The notes: a model not told the origin generated them from the letters alone. 64,000 nt of DNA from Prosthecobacter sp. (GCA_017853885.1 JAFMIR010000014.1:1-64000); one strand, 5' to 3'. Shown: positions 27,079-34,258, counted from the stretch's first letter. Program-made: numbers and translations.

Positions 27079-27428
27079 CTCCTTGGTAATCAGGGGTTAC
27101 GGCAGCATTCCACCTTGATGAAGCCCAATAGCCTCTTTGCAATCCACTCACGATCTGCATGCTGCAATGCGGGCTTGTGAAGACTGTCTAATTGTGAGGC
27201 ATATTCTTCATCGTCTTCAACCTCGTCTGGCGATATGGGGGCATGGTTCATTAACCATTCTGCTGTCACTCTGCTCCATCGTGGTAGCAAACCGCCCTGA
27301 TCTCTTTGGCTCCAAGGCTCTCCGTTGTCTGCGGATGTCGATCAATTTCCAACCCAGAAGCGCAGCAGTACGGAGGAGAGCCATGCGTGGATCAAGCATC
27401 GGTTCTTAGTGTCAGGATGGTCATTCTT
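27079..27428 (-). pseudogene. Possible decayed gene in two minus-strand frames, unrecognised
   Basis: Between the tRNA and the next small open frame, two overlapping minus-strand frames look as if they belong to one broken gene. One runs 27399 to 27217 (MLDPRMALLRTAALLGWKL..., 60 codons). The other runs 27290 to 27090 and has a more protein-like acidic stretch (ISPDEVEDDEEYASQLDSL, then HADREWIAKRLLGFIKVE). Joining them needs a frameshift near 27260. No family is recognised and no convincing plus-strand gene competes. It may equally be non-coding debris at the island edge. Confidence 0.25.
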
Positions 27429-27608
27429 TCACAAACTGCGCTCATCGGATTCGTCCAACAGCTTGTCGGTGATCTGTTTGAGGATGCGCTGCCGTGGTGT
27501 GAGATCATCGGGCCACTGAATGCCTGCAGCCTTGGTCGGCACTGCCAATTTTGGCTTGTCATCCAAGGCGTCTAGAGGCGGTTCGATGGCGTCGTCGGTT
27601 GGGCTCAT
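27429..27608 (-). CDS. Small hypothetical protein (59 aa)
   Basis: From the ATG with first base at 27608 the minus strand encodes MSPTDDAIEPPLDALDDKPKL... ending LLDESDERSL, 59 residues and acidic. The second half (LTPRQRILKQITDKLLDESDE) would form an amphipathic helix and resembles the start of helix-turn-helix proteins only loosely. It is divergent from the AAA+ gene, with 97 bases between. Function unknown; it may be the intact head of the broken frames that follow it. Confidence 0.3.
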   Translation of the reverse strand: MSPTDDAIEPPLDALDDKPKLAVPTKAAGIQWPDDLTPRQRILKQITDKLLDESDERSL

Positions 27609-27705
27609 GTGTGGAACTTGTTCGCTTTATCTGAGACTGCAACTGCTCCGCCAAATGGTGATCAAAACGGCGCGACACACGAAGTCACGGTGACGAGGCA
27701 AGGGC

Positions 27706-28398
27706 ATGAGCACTCCTTTCCTCAAGTATCACGTCCATCTATTGATCAACGGCAAGCAGGTGGGCGGCAACGCCACCTTTGCCGAGTGGTATCCCAGCGA
27801 TGCCGCCGCCGTTCGCGATGCCCGCGCCTTCTTCACCGCCGAGGGCTACCACGTCGAGTCGGTGAAAGCCGCGTTCCAAGCGGCTCGGGAGCATGGCGCG
27901 CTCTTGTTCTTCGATGAGGCCGACAGCCTGCTCTCCAAGCGCGTATCAACTGGCGAATCATGCTCCACCAGCATCAACCAGAACCGCAACTGCCTCATGC
28001 AGGAATTGGATCGGTTTGATGGCTTGGTGATCGTCACCACGAACCTCTTTGAGAACTACGACCCCGCGCTGCTGCGCCGCATCCAGCGTCACATCCAATT
28101 CCGCCTTCCAGACGCCTCCATGCGCCGGGAGTTGTTCGCCCTCCATCTTCCCAACCCTGATCGGGTGCGGGCGGATTTCGCGGTTCTCGCGGAGCAATCA
28201 CGCGGTCTCAGTGGCGGGGACATCCTCAACATCTGCCTCAACTCAATCTACGCTGGCAGCACTGATGCGAACCCGGAGCGGTGGGAGGTAAGCCAGGCGA
28301 TGATTGAGGCCGAGATCAAGAAGGCGCGGAAGGCGAAGACGGAGCACTCGGGGGATAAGAGCAAGAGCCGGAGGAGGATTGGGTTTTGTGTTGGGTGA
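27706..28398 (+). CDS. AAA+ ATPase fragment lacking Walker A (internal deletion or fusion)
   Basis: The 230-residue frame starts with about 52 residues that are not AAA sequence (MSTPFLKYHVHLLINGKQV, then AEWYPSDAAAVRDARAFFTAEGYHVES). It then enters an AAA+ module in the middle: ALLFFDEADSLLSKR is Walker B, VIVTTNLFENYD is sensor 1, LRRIQRHIQFRLPD contains the arginine finger and LSGGDILNICLNSIY is the sensor-2 lid. The Walker A lysine loop that should lie 40 to 60 residues before Walker B is absent. The simplest reading is a deletion joining the 5' end of one coding region to the 3' half of an AAA gene. A product could still fold and act as a non-hydrolysing partner. The start is preceded by GAGG. 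Confidence 0.7.
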   Translation: MSTPFLKYHVHLLINGKQVGGNATFAEWYPSDAAAVRDARAFFTAEGYHVESVKAAFQAAREHGALLFFDEADSLLSKRVSTGESCSTSINQNRNCLMQELDRFDGLVIVTTNLFENYDPALLRRIQRHIQFRLPDASMRRELFALHLPNPDRVRADFAVLAEQSRGLSGGDILNICLNSIYAGSTDANPERWEVSQAMIEAEIKKARKAKTEHSGDKSKSRRRIGFCVG

Positions 28399-28406
28399 TG
28401 AAGCCT

Positions 28407-29273
28407 TCACTTGAGTGCCTTAAAGGCCAGCGATGCCTGCTCCCTCAGCGTCTGATTGAGAAAGTCCCAATAGGCCGGGTTTTCGAGTGTGCCACGCACG
28501 GTCGCGGCAGGCAGGAATCGCCGCATCTCTCCAATGAATTCACTCCGCATCTTGGGCTCTGTCGTCAATGCCTTCAGGCGCCCCTCAACAAGCTGCGTAA
28601 ACTCATTGTTCCTCCGCTGATGATCTTGGATCTTCAACGGAATGAGTTGCGCGGGCAATGCAACTCCCTGCTGCACGAGCCAGACGATGTCCCAAAGGTC
28701 GCGGTTCTTGACCCGGTTCTCGCGAAACGCCAGTGCGATGATTTTATCAGCAAGAATTTCCTCGCGACTCTGCGCCTGTAGAATGAGCCCCGAGGTGCCG
28801 AGGTCGATGCCGTAAAGGTTGCGCAACATCATCGGGCGCGGGTCGTGACTGGCGATGGCGCAGATATCCACATGGATGCGTTGCGCGGGGAGGTGCTTTT
28901 TGTCTCCTCGCGTCTCGATGGTGAGTTTCCAGGTCGAAACCTTGCCGCCTGTTTTGACCGGAGCACTGACGTTGACGGGCAATCCGTACCGGGTCTGAAG
29001 CCTTTCAGTGAGCACTCCACCTAACTTCGCCAAGTCACTGCGCTTGAAGCCATGACCGCCTGTGAAATCCAGATCCTCGCTGAGACGAGCAGATCCGTAG
29101 CAGGCTCGCAGGCAGGTTCCGCCAATGAAGGTTAATCCGGTCAACAGCCGAGCCTCGCTCATCTCTCGCAGGATGTCATGATGCAGGAGTTCTTTTTCCA
29201 CCACCGGCCTCAGGATGGTGAGGTCGCTGCGTGACTTCAGCGCTTCATCCACCAGTTGATCAAGCAAGCTCAT
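28407..29273 (-). CDS. AbiEii-type nucleotidyltransferase toxin (module 1)
   Basis: The 288-residue protein belongs to the AbiEii/AbiGii nucleotidyltransferase family, the toxin half of a type IV toxin-antitoxin system with abortive phage-infection activity. The active-site motif is visible as GGTCLRACYGSARLSEDLDF (GG-x-S/T and the DxD carboxylates), followed by RIHVDICAIAS with the third carboxylate and EILADKIIALAFRENRVKNRDLWDIVWL. It overlaps the upstream antitoxin gene by 14 bases in the usual antitoxin-first order. Its stop is 8 bases from the convergent AAA fragment. It differs strongly from the second AbiEii of the island. Confidence 0.88.
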   Translation of the reverse strand: MSLLDQLVDEALKSRSDLTILRPVVEKELLHHDILREMSEARLLTGLTFIGGTCLRACYGSARLSEDLDFTGGHGFKRSDLAKLGGVLTERLQTRYGLPVNVSAPVKTGGKVSTWKLTIETRGDKKHLPAQRIHVDICAIASHDPRPMMLRNLYGIDLGTSGLILQAQSREEILADKIIALAFRENRVKNRDLWDIVWLVQQGVALPAQLIPLKIQDHQRRNNEFTQLVEGRLKALTTEPKMRSEFIGEMRRFLPAATVRGTLENPAYWDFLNQTLREQASLAFKALK

Positions 29274-29802
29274 GAGCCACCTCCTGATCCAGAAGTTCCA
29301 TGCTTCGTCTCGTCACTTTCATATCGCGCAGGGCCTGCTTCACCGAGGCACGCCACAGATGTTTGTCAGCGTCAAAGGTTAGCTCGCCAGCTAGGTTCTC
29401 GGGGTGCTGCTCGGTATGCACAAACTCAATGTTGCCGTAGTCTCCGCAGTTCACGATGTGGCTTCGACCCGATGACATCAGTGTGACCCAGTTCATCGGC
29501 ACTTGGGAAATGACACCCGCATCACTAAGGGCTGTTTCCAGGCTGATGTAGTTCAACTCGCCGGCCCGCAACCGCGCCGCGGTATGAAACAGCAGGTTGC
29601 CAGATGGGTAGTCAGGCACTTGGTAGAGGTAGATACCACGGCAGACCCTCTTCAGCAGACCTGCCTTCGTAGCCCGCGACAGGAGCACCGCCAACTGATT
29701 GCAGTCAGGCACGGCTGCGGCGAGGTCAGACGGCGCAAACACGCAGTGCTCGCGGTCAGCCAGCGAACCGAGAGCCTTTGTGAGATGCTTGATGGGTTGC
29801 AT
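29260..29802 (-). CDS. AbiEi-type antitoxin / transcriptional regulator (module 1)
   Basis: The 180-residue product has an N-terminal winged-helix region (KALGSLADREHCVFAPSDLAAAVPDCNQLAVLLSRATKAGLLKRVCRGIYLY) typical of AbiEi-family antitoxins, followed by a domain ending in LLDQEVAHELA. AbiEi proteins repress their own promoter by binding inverted repeats and neutralise AbiEii without contacting it. A perfect inverted repeat sits 20 bases upstream of the ATG. The toxin gene overlaps its 3' end, so expression is coupled. Confidence 0.82.
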   Translation of the reverse strand: MQPIKHLTKALGSLADREHCVFAPSDLAAAVPDCNQLAVLLSRATKAGLLKRVCRGIYLYQVPDYPSGNLLFHTAARLRAGELNYISLETALSDAGVISQVPMNWVTLMSSGRSHIVNCGDYGNIEFVHTEQHPENLAGELTFDADKHLWRASVKQALRDMKVTRRSMELLDQEVAHELA

Positions 29803-29821
29803 AACAAAGCTCTACAAAAGA

Positions 29822-29836
29822 TTGCATATAATGCAA
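29822..29836 (-). promoter_or_regulatory. Inverted-repeat operator candidate for AbiE module 1
   Basis: TTGCAT-ATA-ATGCAA is a perfect 6-bp inverted repeat with a 3-base centre, located 20 bases upstream of the antitoxin ATG and overlapping the likely core promoter. AbiEi antitoxins are known to autoregulate through inverted repeats at this position, hence the assignment. Confidence 0.5.
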
Positions 29837-29846
29837 GTATATGCGC

Positions 29847-29930
29847 AGTTATTGGCGCCACATCAAATTTCGCAATTCCGACGCCGCCATGCGCAGGGAG
29901 CTCTTTGCCCTGGCCTGCTCCCTGAGAAGA
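29847..29930 (+). pseudogene. Remnant of a second AAA+ gene, cut at the IS element
   Basis: The plus-strand frame reads SYWRHIKFRNSDAAMRRELFALACSL, clearly parallel to RRIQRHIQFRLPDASMRRELFALHLP of the AAA fragment 1.8 kb upstream. By hand, 44 of 56 aligned bases agree, in the same frame. Only this arginine-finger region survives: the AbiE module 1 promoter lies immediately before it and the left end of the IS immediately after it. Confidence 0.7.
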
Positions 29931-29952
29931 GGACAGTTGTAAAATGTAGTTC
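29931..29952 (+). repeat. Left inverted repeat of the IS3-family element
   Basis: The first six bases GGACAG and the inner AAATGTAGTTC are identical to the complement of the right end; four positions in between differ. Confidence 0.75.
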
Positions 29953-29981
29953 TGGCTCCGAAACCAGGAGAACAGAACACC

Positions 29982-30248
29982 ATGAAAAAGAGCAGACACA
30001 GTGAAGAGAAGATTGTGAGCATCCTGCGCGAAGCGCAGGGTGGGATGAAGGTCAAAGACGTGTGCGCACGTCACAACATCAGCGAGTAGACCTACTACGG
30101 GTGGAAGCGCAAGTATGGCGGGATGCAGGTCGATGAGTTGCGCCAGGCAAGGGCGTTGGCGGAGGAAAACGGGCGGCTCAAGCGCATTGTGGCGGACCTG
30201 ACGGTGCAGATCGACATCTTGAAGGCCATCAACGCAAAAAAATGGTGA
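29982..30248 (+). pseudogene. IS3-family transposase OrfA with in-frame amber codon
   Basis: The frame begins MKKSRHSEEKIVSILREAQ and continues GGMKVKDVCARHNISE, then TAG at 30087-30089, then TYYGWKRKYGGMQVDELRQARALAEENGRLKRIV and on to a stop at 30246-30248. The helix-turn-helix and leucine-zipper parts are otherwise intact, and the stop sits where homologues have Gln or Ala before T-F/Y-Y (CAG to TAG is one transition). The 3' end has the heptamer A AAA AAA (30236-30242), a typical -1 slippage site into orfB. With the amber codon, neither OrfA nor the OrfAB transposase can be made without suppression. The ATG is preceded by AGGAG. Confidence 0.85.
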
Positions 30249-31180
30249 GCCCGGCCAGCAAGCGACGGGCGGCACGATACGCCATGCAAAGCGGTCTGAG
30301 CAGGATCGCACAGGTGTGTCGTGCCTTGGAGCTTGCACGGTCGGGCTACTACCGGGTGGCGAAAGTGAGCGCGGAGGCGAGGCATCGACGAGTTCGCATC
30401 GTGCGTTTGAGCCGTGAGCATCCGCGCTACGGTTACCGCCGGATCACGGCGTTGCTGCGACGTGAGGGAGATCGGATCAACGTGAAGTGCGTGGCGAGGG
30501 TGCGCCGGGAGGAAGGACTGCAAGTGCGCAAACGCCAGCGGCGGATGCGCAGAGTGAGGCTTGGGCAGCAAGGGCGGCAGGCTGCGGCGCATCGCAATCA
30601 CGTGTGGAGCTGGGACTTTGTGAGCGACCAGGTGGAGGGCGGCAGCGCCTTTCGCATCCTCACCTTGATCGACGAGCACACGCGTGAGTGCCTTGCCACG
30701 CATGTGGCATGGTCAATCCGTGCCACGGACGTGCTTGGCGTGCTGGAATCCGCGATGCGCAGGCACGGCAGACCGGAGCACATCCGCAGTGACAACGGGC
30801 CTGAGTTTATCGCGTATGCGATCCAGGACTGGATGCAGCATCGAGCGATCAAGATGAGCTACATCAAGCCGGGATCGCCGTGGGAGAATGCTTACATCGA
30901 ATCGTTCCACGACAAGCTGCGCGACGAATGCCTCAACCGCGAGGTGTTTGGCAATCTGGCCGAAGCGCGAGTCGTCATCGAGCAATGGCGGCGTGAATAC
31001 AACGAATACCGACCGCACAGCTCGCTGGGATACGGCACCCCGGCAGAGACGGCGGCACGCTGTCAAACTCCGCTCCGGCCTCATCTCGCTACGCTCGATG
31101 AGATCTTCGCTGCGTTTGACAGCGTGAGAGAACCAACCAACATCAAGATCAACCCAAGGACGAAGGAACTACATTTATGA
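30242..31180 (+). CDS. IS3-family transposase OrfB (DDE integrase domain)
   Basis: The 312-residue frame holds the HTH_21 region (RRVRIVRLSREHPRYGYRRITALLRREG) and an intact rve catalytic core: first Asp in HVWSWDFVSD, second Asp in IRSDNGPEFIAYAI, and Glu in NAYIESFHDKLRDECLN, followed by EYNEYRPHSSLGYGTPAE. This spacing is the DDE triad of IS3 elements, closest to the IS407 group from memory. It overlaps orfA in the -1 frame, so active transposase would be the OrfAB fusion made by slippage at the A7 run. The catalytic domain itself shows no lesion. Confidence 0.92.
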   Translation: MVSPASKRRAARYAMQSGLSRIAQVCRALELARSGYYRVAKVSAEARHRRVRIVRLSREHPRYGYRRITALLRREGDRINVKCVARVRREEGLQVRKRQRRMRRVRLGQQGRQAAAHRNHVWSWDFVSDQVEGGSAFRILTLIDEHTRECLATHVAWSIRATDVLGVLESAMRRHGRPEHIRSDNGPEFIAYAIQDWMQHRAIKMSYIKPGSPWENAYIESFHDKLRDECLNREVFGNLAEARVVIEQWRREYNEYRPHSSLGYGTPAETAARCQTPLRPHLATLDEIFAAFDSVREPTNIKINPRTKELHL

Positions 31181-31187
31181 CCTGTCC
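31166..31187 (-). repeat. Right inverted repeat of the IS3-family element
   Basis: It ends in CTGTCC and matches the left end in inverted orientation at 18 of 22 positions. It begins inside the last codons of orfB, as is common for IS3 elements. Confidence 0.75.
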
Positions 31188-31565
31188 CACCTCAGGGGGC
31201 AGGCCAGGGCTGCAATTGACGGATACAGAAAACCATCGTGGGACAAATCTAGTTCTTCGGCATTTTACAAAAGTTTAGAACTAGCGTCCGAGTCGGCGGG
31301 AGAGACTGGGGACTCTCTTTTCGAGATTGACCGAGTCCTTGGGGCGGCCCCCCACCACGCAAATTCCATGCAAACGCGAATTTGTGCTTTCCACTTTTTT
31401 CACCGTGCGTGTCGGTGGAATGATTCAAAATCAATGCTTTGGAGTTTCCGCGTGGTGTAAAGTTGGCGCGTGTCCCGGACGAATCGCTTCGGCCACAAGC
31501 GCCGCCAAGGTTATCGGATCGGTCTCACCGGAAGCTGTAGTGCTGTGTTTACAATTATACTCAAC
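31188..31565. other. Non-coding stretch between IS and AbiE module 2, with an inverted repeat
   Basis: About 380 bases without a supported gene. CTAGTTCT at 31249-31256 and AGAACTAG at 31277-31284 form a perfect 8-bp inverted repeat with a 20-base loop, flanked further out by GGAC/GTCC. It could be the footprint of another mobile element or a small structured transcript. A stretch at 31480-31510 resembles the end of a ribosomal L36 gene only by chance. Confidence 0.4.
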
Positions 31566-31595
31566 TTGACACTATCTTGCGTGAGGATGTAAAGT
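31566..31595 (+). promoter_or_regulatory. Candidate promoter of AbiE module 2
   Basis: Perfect TTGACA at 31566-31571 and TAAAGT at 31590-31595 are 18 bases apart. The ATG chosen for the antitoxin begins 6 bases after the -10 box, so the message would have essentially no leader. Confidence 0.4.
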
Positions 31596-31600
31596 GCCTC

Positions 31601-32206
31601 ATGCTGAAAGAGAACCAAAAACGGGAGGTGATCAACCTTGCGGGAAAGCGTCTGGTCCGAACTAGGGAACTGGAGGCTCAAGGCGTGTCGAGAATGCAAA
31701 TTCGAACGCTCGTGGATCAGGGCCTGCTGCGGAAAGCCCAGCGTGGCCTTTACACGGCAAGCGACGCTCGACTTGATGCCCATGTCTCACTCGCGGAAGT
31801 GGCTGTGCGATCTCCCAAAGCTGTGATCTGTCTTCTCTCGGCGCTGCGGTTTCACGGACTTACCACCGAAAACCCTTCAGATGTGTATGTCCTGCTGCCA
31901 GTAGGCATCCAACGCCCGCGGATCACGAATCCACGACTTGAGGTCTTTTGGTCGTCACCCGCAGCCTACGGTGCAGGGATTGACGAGCACATGATCTCTG
32001 GAGTGAAGGTCAAGATCACCAACCCGGCGAAGACCGTTGTCGATTGCTTTAAGTATCGCAGCAAAGTGGGTATCAATGTCGCAGTCGAAGCTCTGCGTGA
32101 TGCCTGGCAAAAGAAGAAAGCGAACGCCACTGAACTCTGGAAGATCGCCAAACTCTGCCGCATGACTAACGTGATGCGTCCCTATCTGGAAAGCGTTGTC
32201 TCATGA
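31601..32206 (+). CDS. AbiEi-type antitoxin / transcriptional regulator (module 2)
   Basis: From ATG 31601 the product is about 201 residues; an upstream in-frame TTG at 31577 would add eight residues and lies inside the candidate promoter, so it is disfavoured. The N-terminal winged helix (AGKRLVRTRELEAQGVSRMQIRTLVDQGLLRKAQRGLYT) is the AbiEi_N/AbiEi_4 type. It is followed by the conserved SPKAVICLLSALRFHGLTTENP and VKITNPAKTVVDCFKYRSKVGINVAVEALRDA segments. The last four bases ATGA are shared with the toxin start. It is a different AbiEi subgroup from module 1, so the two modules are not a duplication. Confidence 0.88.
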   Translation: MLKENQKREVINLAGKRLVRTRELEAQGVSRMQIRTLVDQGLLRKAQRGLYTASDARLDAHVSLAEVAVRSPKAVICLLSALRFHGLTTENPSDVYVLLPVGIQRPRITNPRLEVFWSSPAAYGAGIDEHMISGVKVKITNPAKTVVDCFKYRSKVGINVAVEALRDAWQKKKANATELWKIAKLCRMTNVMRPYLESVVS

Positions 32207-33129
32207 AGAAAAAGGACGAACTGAAGAACGTGGCTGCATCGGTGCATGATCGTCTCAAAACGATCACGCACGCCAGCGGACAAGACTTCAATACGCTGCT
32301 CACCCGTTACGCCATTGAGCGCTTGCTGTTTCGACTGTCGGAATCCAAGCACAGGCAGCGGTTTGTGCTCAAGGGGGCGATTCTCTTTGCACTCTGGCAG
32401 GAGGTCCCCCATCGGGTGACGCGCGATCTCGATCTTCTCGGTTTCGGTGATTCATCCATCGAGGAATTGCAGAAGGTGTTCCGGGAAATCTGTGAGCACG
32501 AAGTGGCGAACGATGGGGTGGTTTTTGATCCGGCGTCCGTGAAAGCTGAACCGATTCGAGCCCAGGATCTCTATGTGGGGGTCCGAGTTGAGATTCAGGG
32601 GAAGATTGGCAACGCGCGAACACCACTGCAGATTGATGTGGGCTTTGGCGATGCCACGGCAGTCGATCCAGTGGAGGTGGAGTTTCCCAGCCTGTTGGGC
32701 ATGCCCGCTCCCAAGCTGCGGGCTTACCGCATGGAGAGCGCGATGGCTGAAAAGTTCGAGGCTGCGGTCAACCTTGGCATCCTAAACTCACGCATGAAGG
32801 ACTATTACGACTTCTGGTTCCTGGCGACCCACTACGCCTTCTCAGGACAGGAGCTGGCGGACTCGATTCGTGCCACATTCAACAGACGCGGCAGCACCCT
32901 GCCAATCGAAACCCCCATCGGCTTTGATGATGCCTTTTGGCTCGATCCCAGTCGTCAGGCTATATGGAAAGCGTTCTGGAGGAAATCGGTGAAAACAGAT
33001 CCCGTCCTCTCACTGGAAGAGGTAGTCAGGCACGCGGCGTCATTTCTCCTGCCGCCTGCCTTTGCTGCGGCCAAGGGCGAAAGATTCTCATACATCTGGC
33101 AGGCGGGCGGACCGTGGAGGTCATGTTAG
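32203..33129 (+). CDS. AbiEii-type nucleotidyltransferase toxin (module 2)
   Basis: The 308-residue protein shows the AbiEii motif FVLKGAILFALWQEVPHRVTRDLDLLGFG (KG-x-A...TxDxDLLG), then PLQIDVGFGDA with the third carboxylate, and the helical end AYRMESAMAEKFEAAVNLGILNSRMKDYYDFWFLA. These are the residues used to transfer nucleotides to tRNA or other acceptors in characterised family members. It overlaps the antitoxin by ATGA, and its 3' end overlaps the convergent nuclease-like gene by 9 bases. The C-terminal extension (SYIWQAGGPWRSC) after LLPPAFAAAKGE is typical of the subgroup. Confidence 0.9.
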   Translation: MKKKDELKNVAASVHDRLKTITHASGQDFNTLLTRYAIERLLFRLSESKHRQRFVLKGAILFALWQEVPHRVTRDLDLLGFGDSSIEELQKVFREICEHEVANDGVVFDPASVKAEPIRAQDLYVGVRVEIQGKIGNARTPLQIDVGFGDATAVDPVEVEFPSLLGMPAPKLRAYRMESAMAEKFEAAVNLGILNSRMKDYYDFWFLATHYAFSGQELADSIRATFNRRGSTLPIETPIGFDDAFWLDPSRQAIWKAFWRKSVKTDPVLSLEEVVRHAASFLLPPAFAAAKGERFSYIWQAGGPWRSC

Positions 33130-33492
33130 AGCACATCCGCGCGGATTAATCGCTGCGGCCACAAGCACCGCCAGTCGCTCCACGTTCTCAAGGGTGATCT
33201 GATCGGGGCCGAAGCGAAACACACGCCAGCCAGCCAGACTCGCCTCCAGATATTTTTCCAGATCGGCATTGAACCCAGCCGCTCTGTTGTGGCGGCCGTT
33301 GACCCAGATGCCGCCCTCGATCTCAATCAGCACGCGACCGGGTAGATAAGCGAAGTCTGCCCTCCACTTGCGTGTTTCGTGGAACCGGAACTCGCGTTGC
33401 AGCGGCGGCCCTTCGACGGTTTTCCAGAGCAGCAGGAAGTGTTCTTCGAGGCGGGAGGGAGAGCGGGCGGCACGGTATCGCAGGCGGGGCAT
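33121..33492 (-). CDS. DUF559/Vsr-like small endonuclease-fold protein
   Basis: The 123-residue product resembles the DUF559 group of PD-(D/E)xK nucleases. WRADFAYLPGRVLIEIEGGIWVNGRH supplies the Asp, the E-x-E strand and the following basic residues, and LEKYLEASLAGWRVFRFGPDQI is the usual C-terminal helix-strand. Small stand-alone proteins of this type are common in mobile and phage-derived regions and may nick DNA; no partner methylase is present. It overlaps the 3' end of the AbiEii gene on the opposite strand, so the two would make complementary transcripts. Confidence 0.72.
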   Translation of the reverse strand: MPRLRYRAARSPSRLEEHFLLLWKTVEGPPLQREFRFHETRKWRADFAYLPGRVLIEIEGGIWVNGRHNRAAGFNADLEKYLEASLAGWRVFRFGPDQITLENVERLAVLVAAAINPRGCALT

Positions 33493-33532
33493 GGCCTGCG
33501 TGGGGAGTCAACTGCAATGGATGGGCCGGTTC

Positions 33533-33587
33533 GAGTTTAGCCTAGACGCTGAGCGGGGACGGGGTCTGGTGGATTCTGGCTAAGCTC
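33533..33587. repeat. Structured direct repeat, copy A
   Basis: GAGTTTAGCC (33533-33542) and GGCTAAGCTC (33578-33587) pair over 10 positions with one G-T wobble. The intervening sequence includes CCTAGACG and GAGCGGGGACGGGGT, which recur in copy B 764 bases to the right. It lies downstream of the YajG-like lipoprotein gene. Confidence 0.6.
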
Positions 33588-33688
33588 TGCGATGTTGGCA
33601 CGGATCGTCTCGGGGTGCCGCTAGGCCGACGGATTGCTGAGCACAGCAGCCGACCGCCCGGAACAGGCCGTGCATCACGCGCTGCTCA

Positions 33689-34258
33689 CTACTGTAGCGC
33701 TGCCCGCAGGGCTGGGTCGTCCAGCGCCTTGTCGACCGCTTCGCGCAGGGTCTGCTCTAGGGTCAGCCGCAGGTTGTCGACCGATCCGAACCATCCGGCA
33801 TTGAGCGAAACCACTGAGCCATCCACCTGGCTGGCGCTGTAACTGCGCGCGAAGCGTTGCTTGCCGCCGGCATCGCGCACAACGAGCTCGATCTCAACGT
33901 TTCCTTCGCGGCGCACGTACTGGTTGCAGTCGAGCTTGCGAATCACGCCGCTGAGCTGCCACGGCGACGCGGACGATTCCACCCGCACGCCGCGCGCCTT
34001 CAGTGCATCGCTGAAGGCGGCTTTCACCACCTCGGCCGCCGGTCGGTCGGACTCGAGCGTTTTCAACGGCTGCCCAAAGCCGCCACGGATGGCGCCCAGA
34101 TAGGTGGCCGGTTCACCGCGTGCGTCAATAAAGCTGTCCACGGCCACCTGCCGTGCCGGTGGCGGCGCCTTGGCTAGGCTGGCCGGCGTCGCATAGCGTA
34201 GGCCGACCGCTGTGGTTCCACACGCGCTCAACAACACCAGACTTCCGGCGGCCAGCAA
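33689..34258 (-). CDS. YajG-like predicted lipoprotein
   Basis: The 189-residue frame starts at TTG 34258 and gives LAAGSLVLLSAC, with lipobox LSAC. The coding frame continues upstream for eight more codons (KSNFLAVT...) that would complete an ideal signal peptide, but the codon before the Lys is CTC, so the original start may have been lost or a non-standard start is used. The mature part (VAVDSFIDARGEPATYLGAIRGG, then WQLSGVIRKLDCNQYVRREGNVEIELVVRD) is of the YajG type, outer-membrane lipoproteins of poorly known function. High GC and Ala-rich, it looks proteobacterial and differs from its neighbours. It is bracketed by the two structured repeats. Confidence 0.6.
   Translation of the reverse strand: MLAAGSLVLLSACGTTAVGLRYATPASLAKAPPPARQVAVDSFIDARGEPATYLGAIRGGFGQPLKTLESDRPAAEVVKAAFSDALKARGVRVESSASPWQLSGVIRKLDCNQYVRREGNVEIELVVRDAGGKQRFARSYSASQVDGSVVSLNAGWFGSVDNLRLTLEQTLREAVDKALDDPALRAALQ

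Larger units (their letters stand above)
29931..31187 (+). mobile_element. IS3-family insertion sequence (IS407-like), 1257 bp
   Basis: The element is bounded by imperfect inverted repeats: 29931-29952 (GGACAGTTGTAAAATGTAGTTC) pairs with 31166-31187, agreeing at 18 of 22 positions by eye. It contains orfA and orfB overlapping in the -1 frame at an A7 run, the standard IS3 arrangement. orfA carries a premature amber codon. No clear 3- to 5-bp target duplication was found, and the left flank is AAA-gene debris, so the insertion may be old or rearranged. Confidence 0.88.

Noticed and set aside
31480..31512. rpmJ-like string (GHKRRQG) in the gap after the IS
   Set aside because: Only a few codons resemble the L36 tail, with no cysteines or start; the true rpmJ is at 44208-44321.
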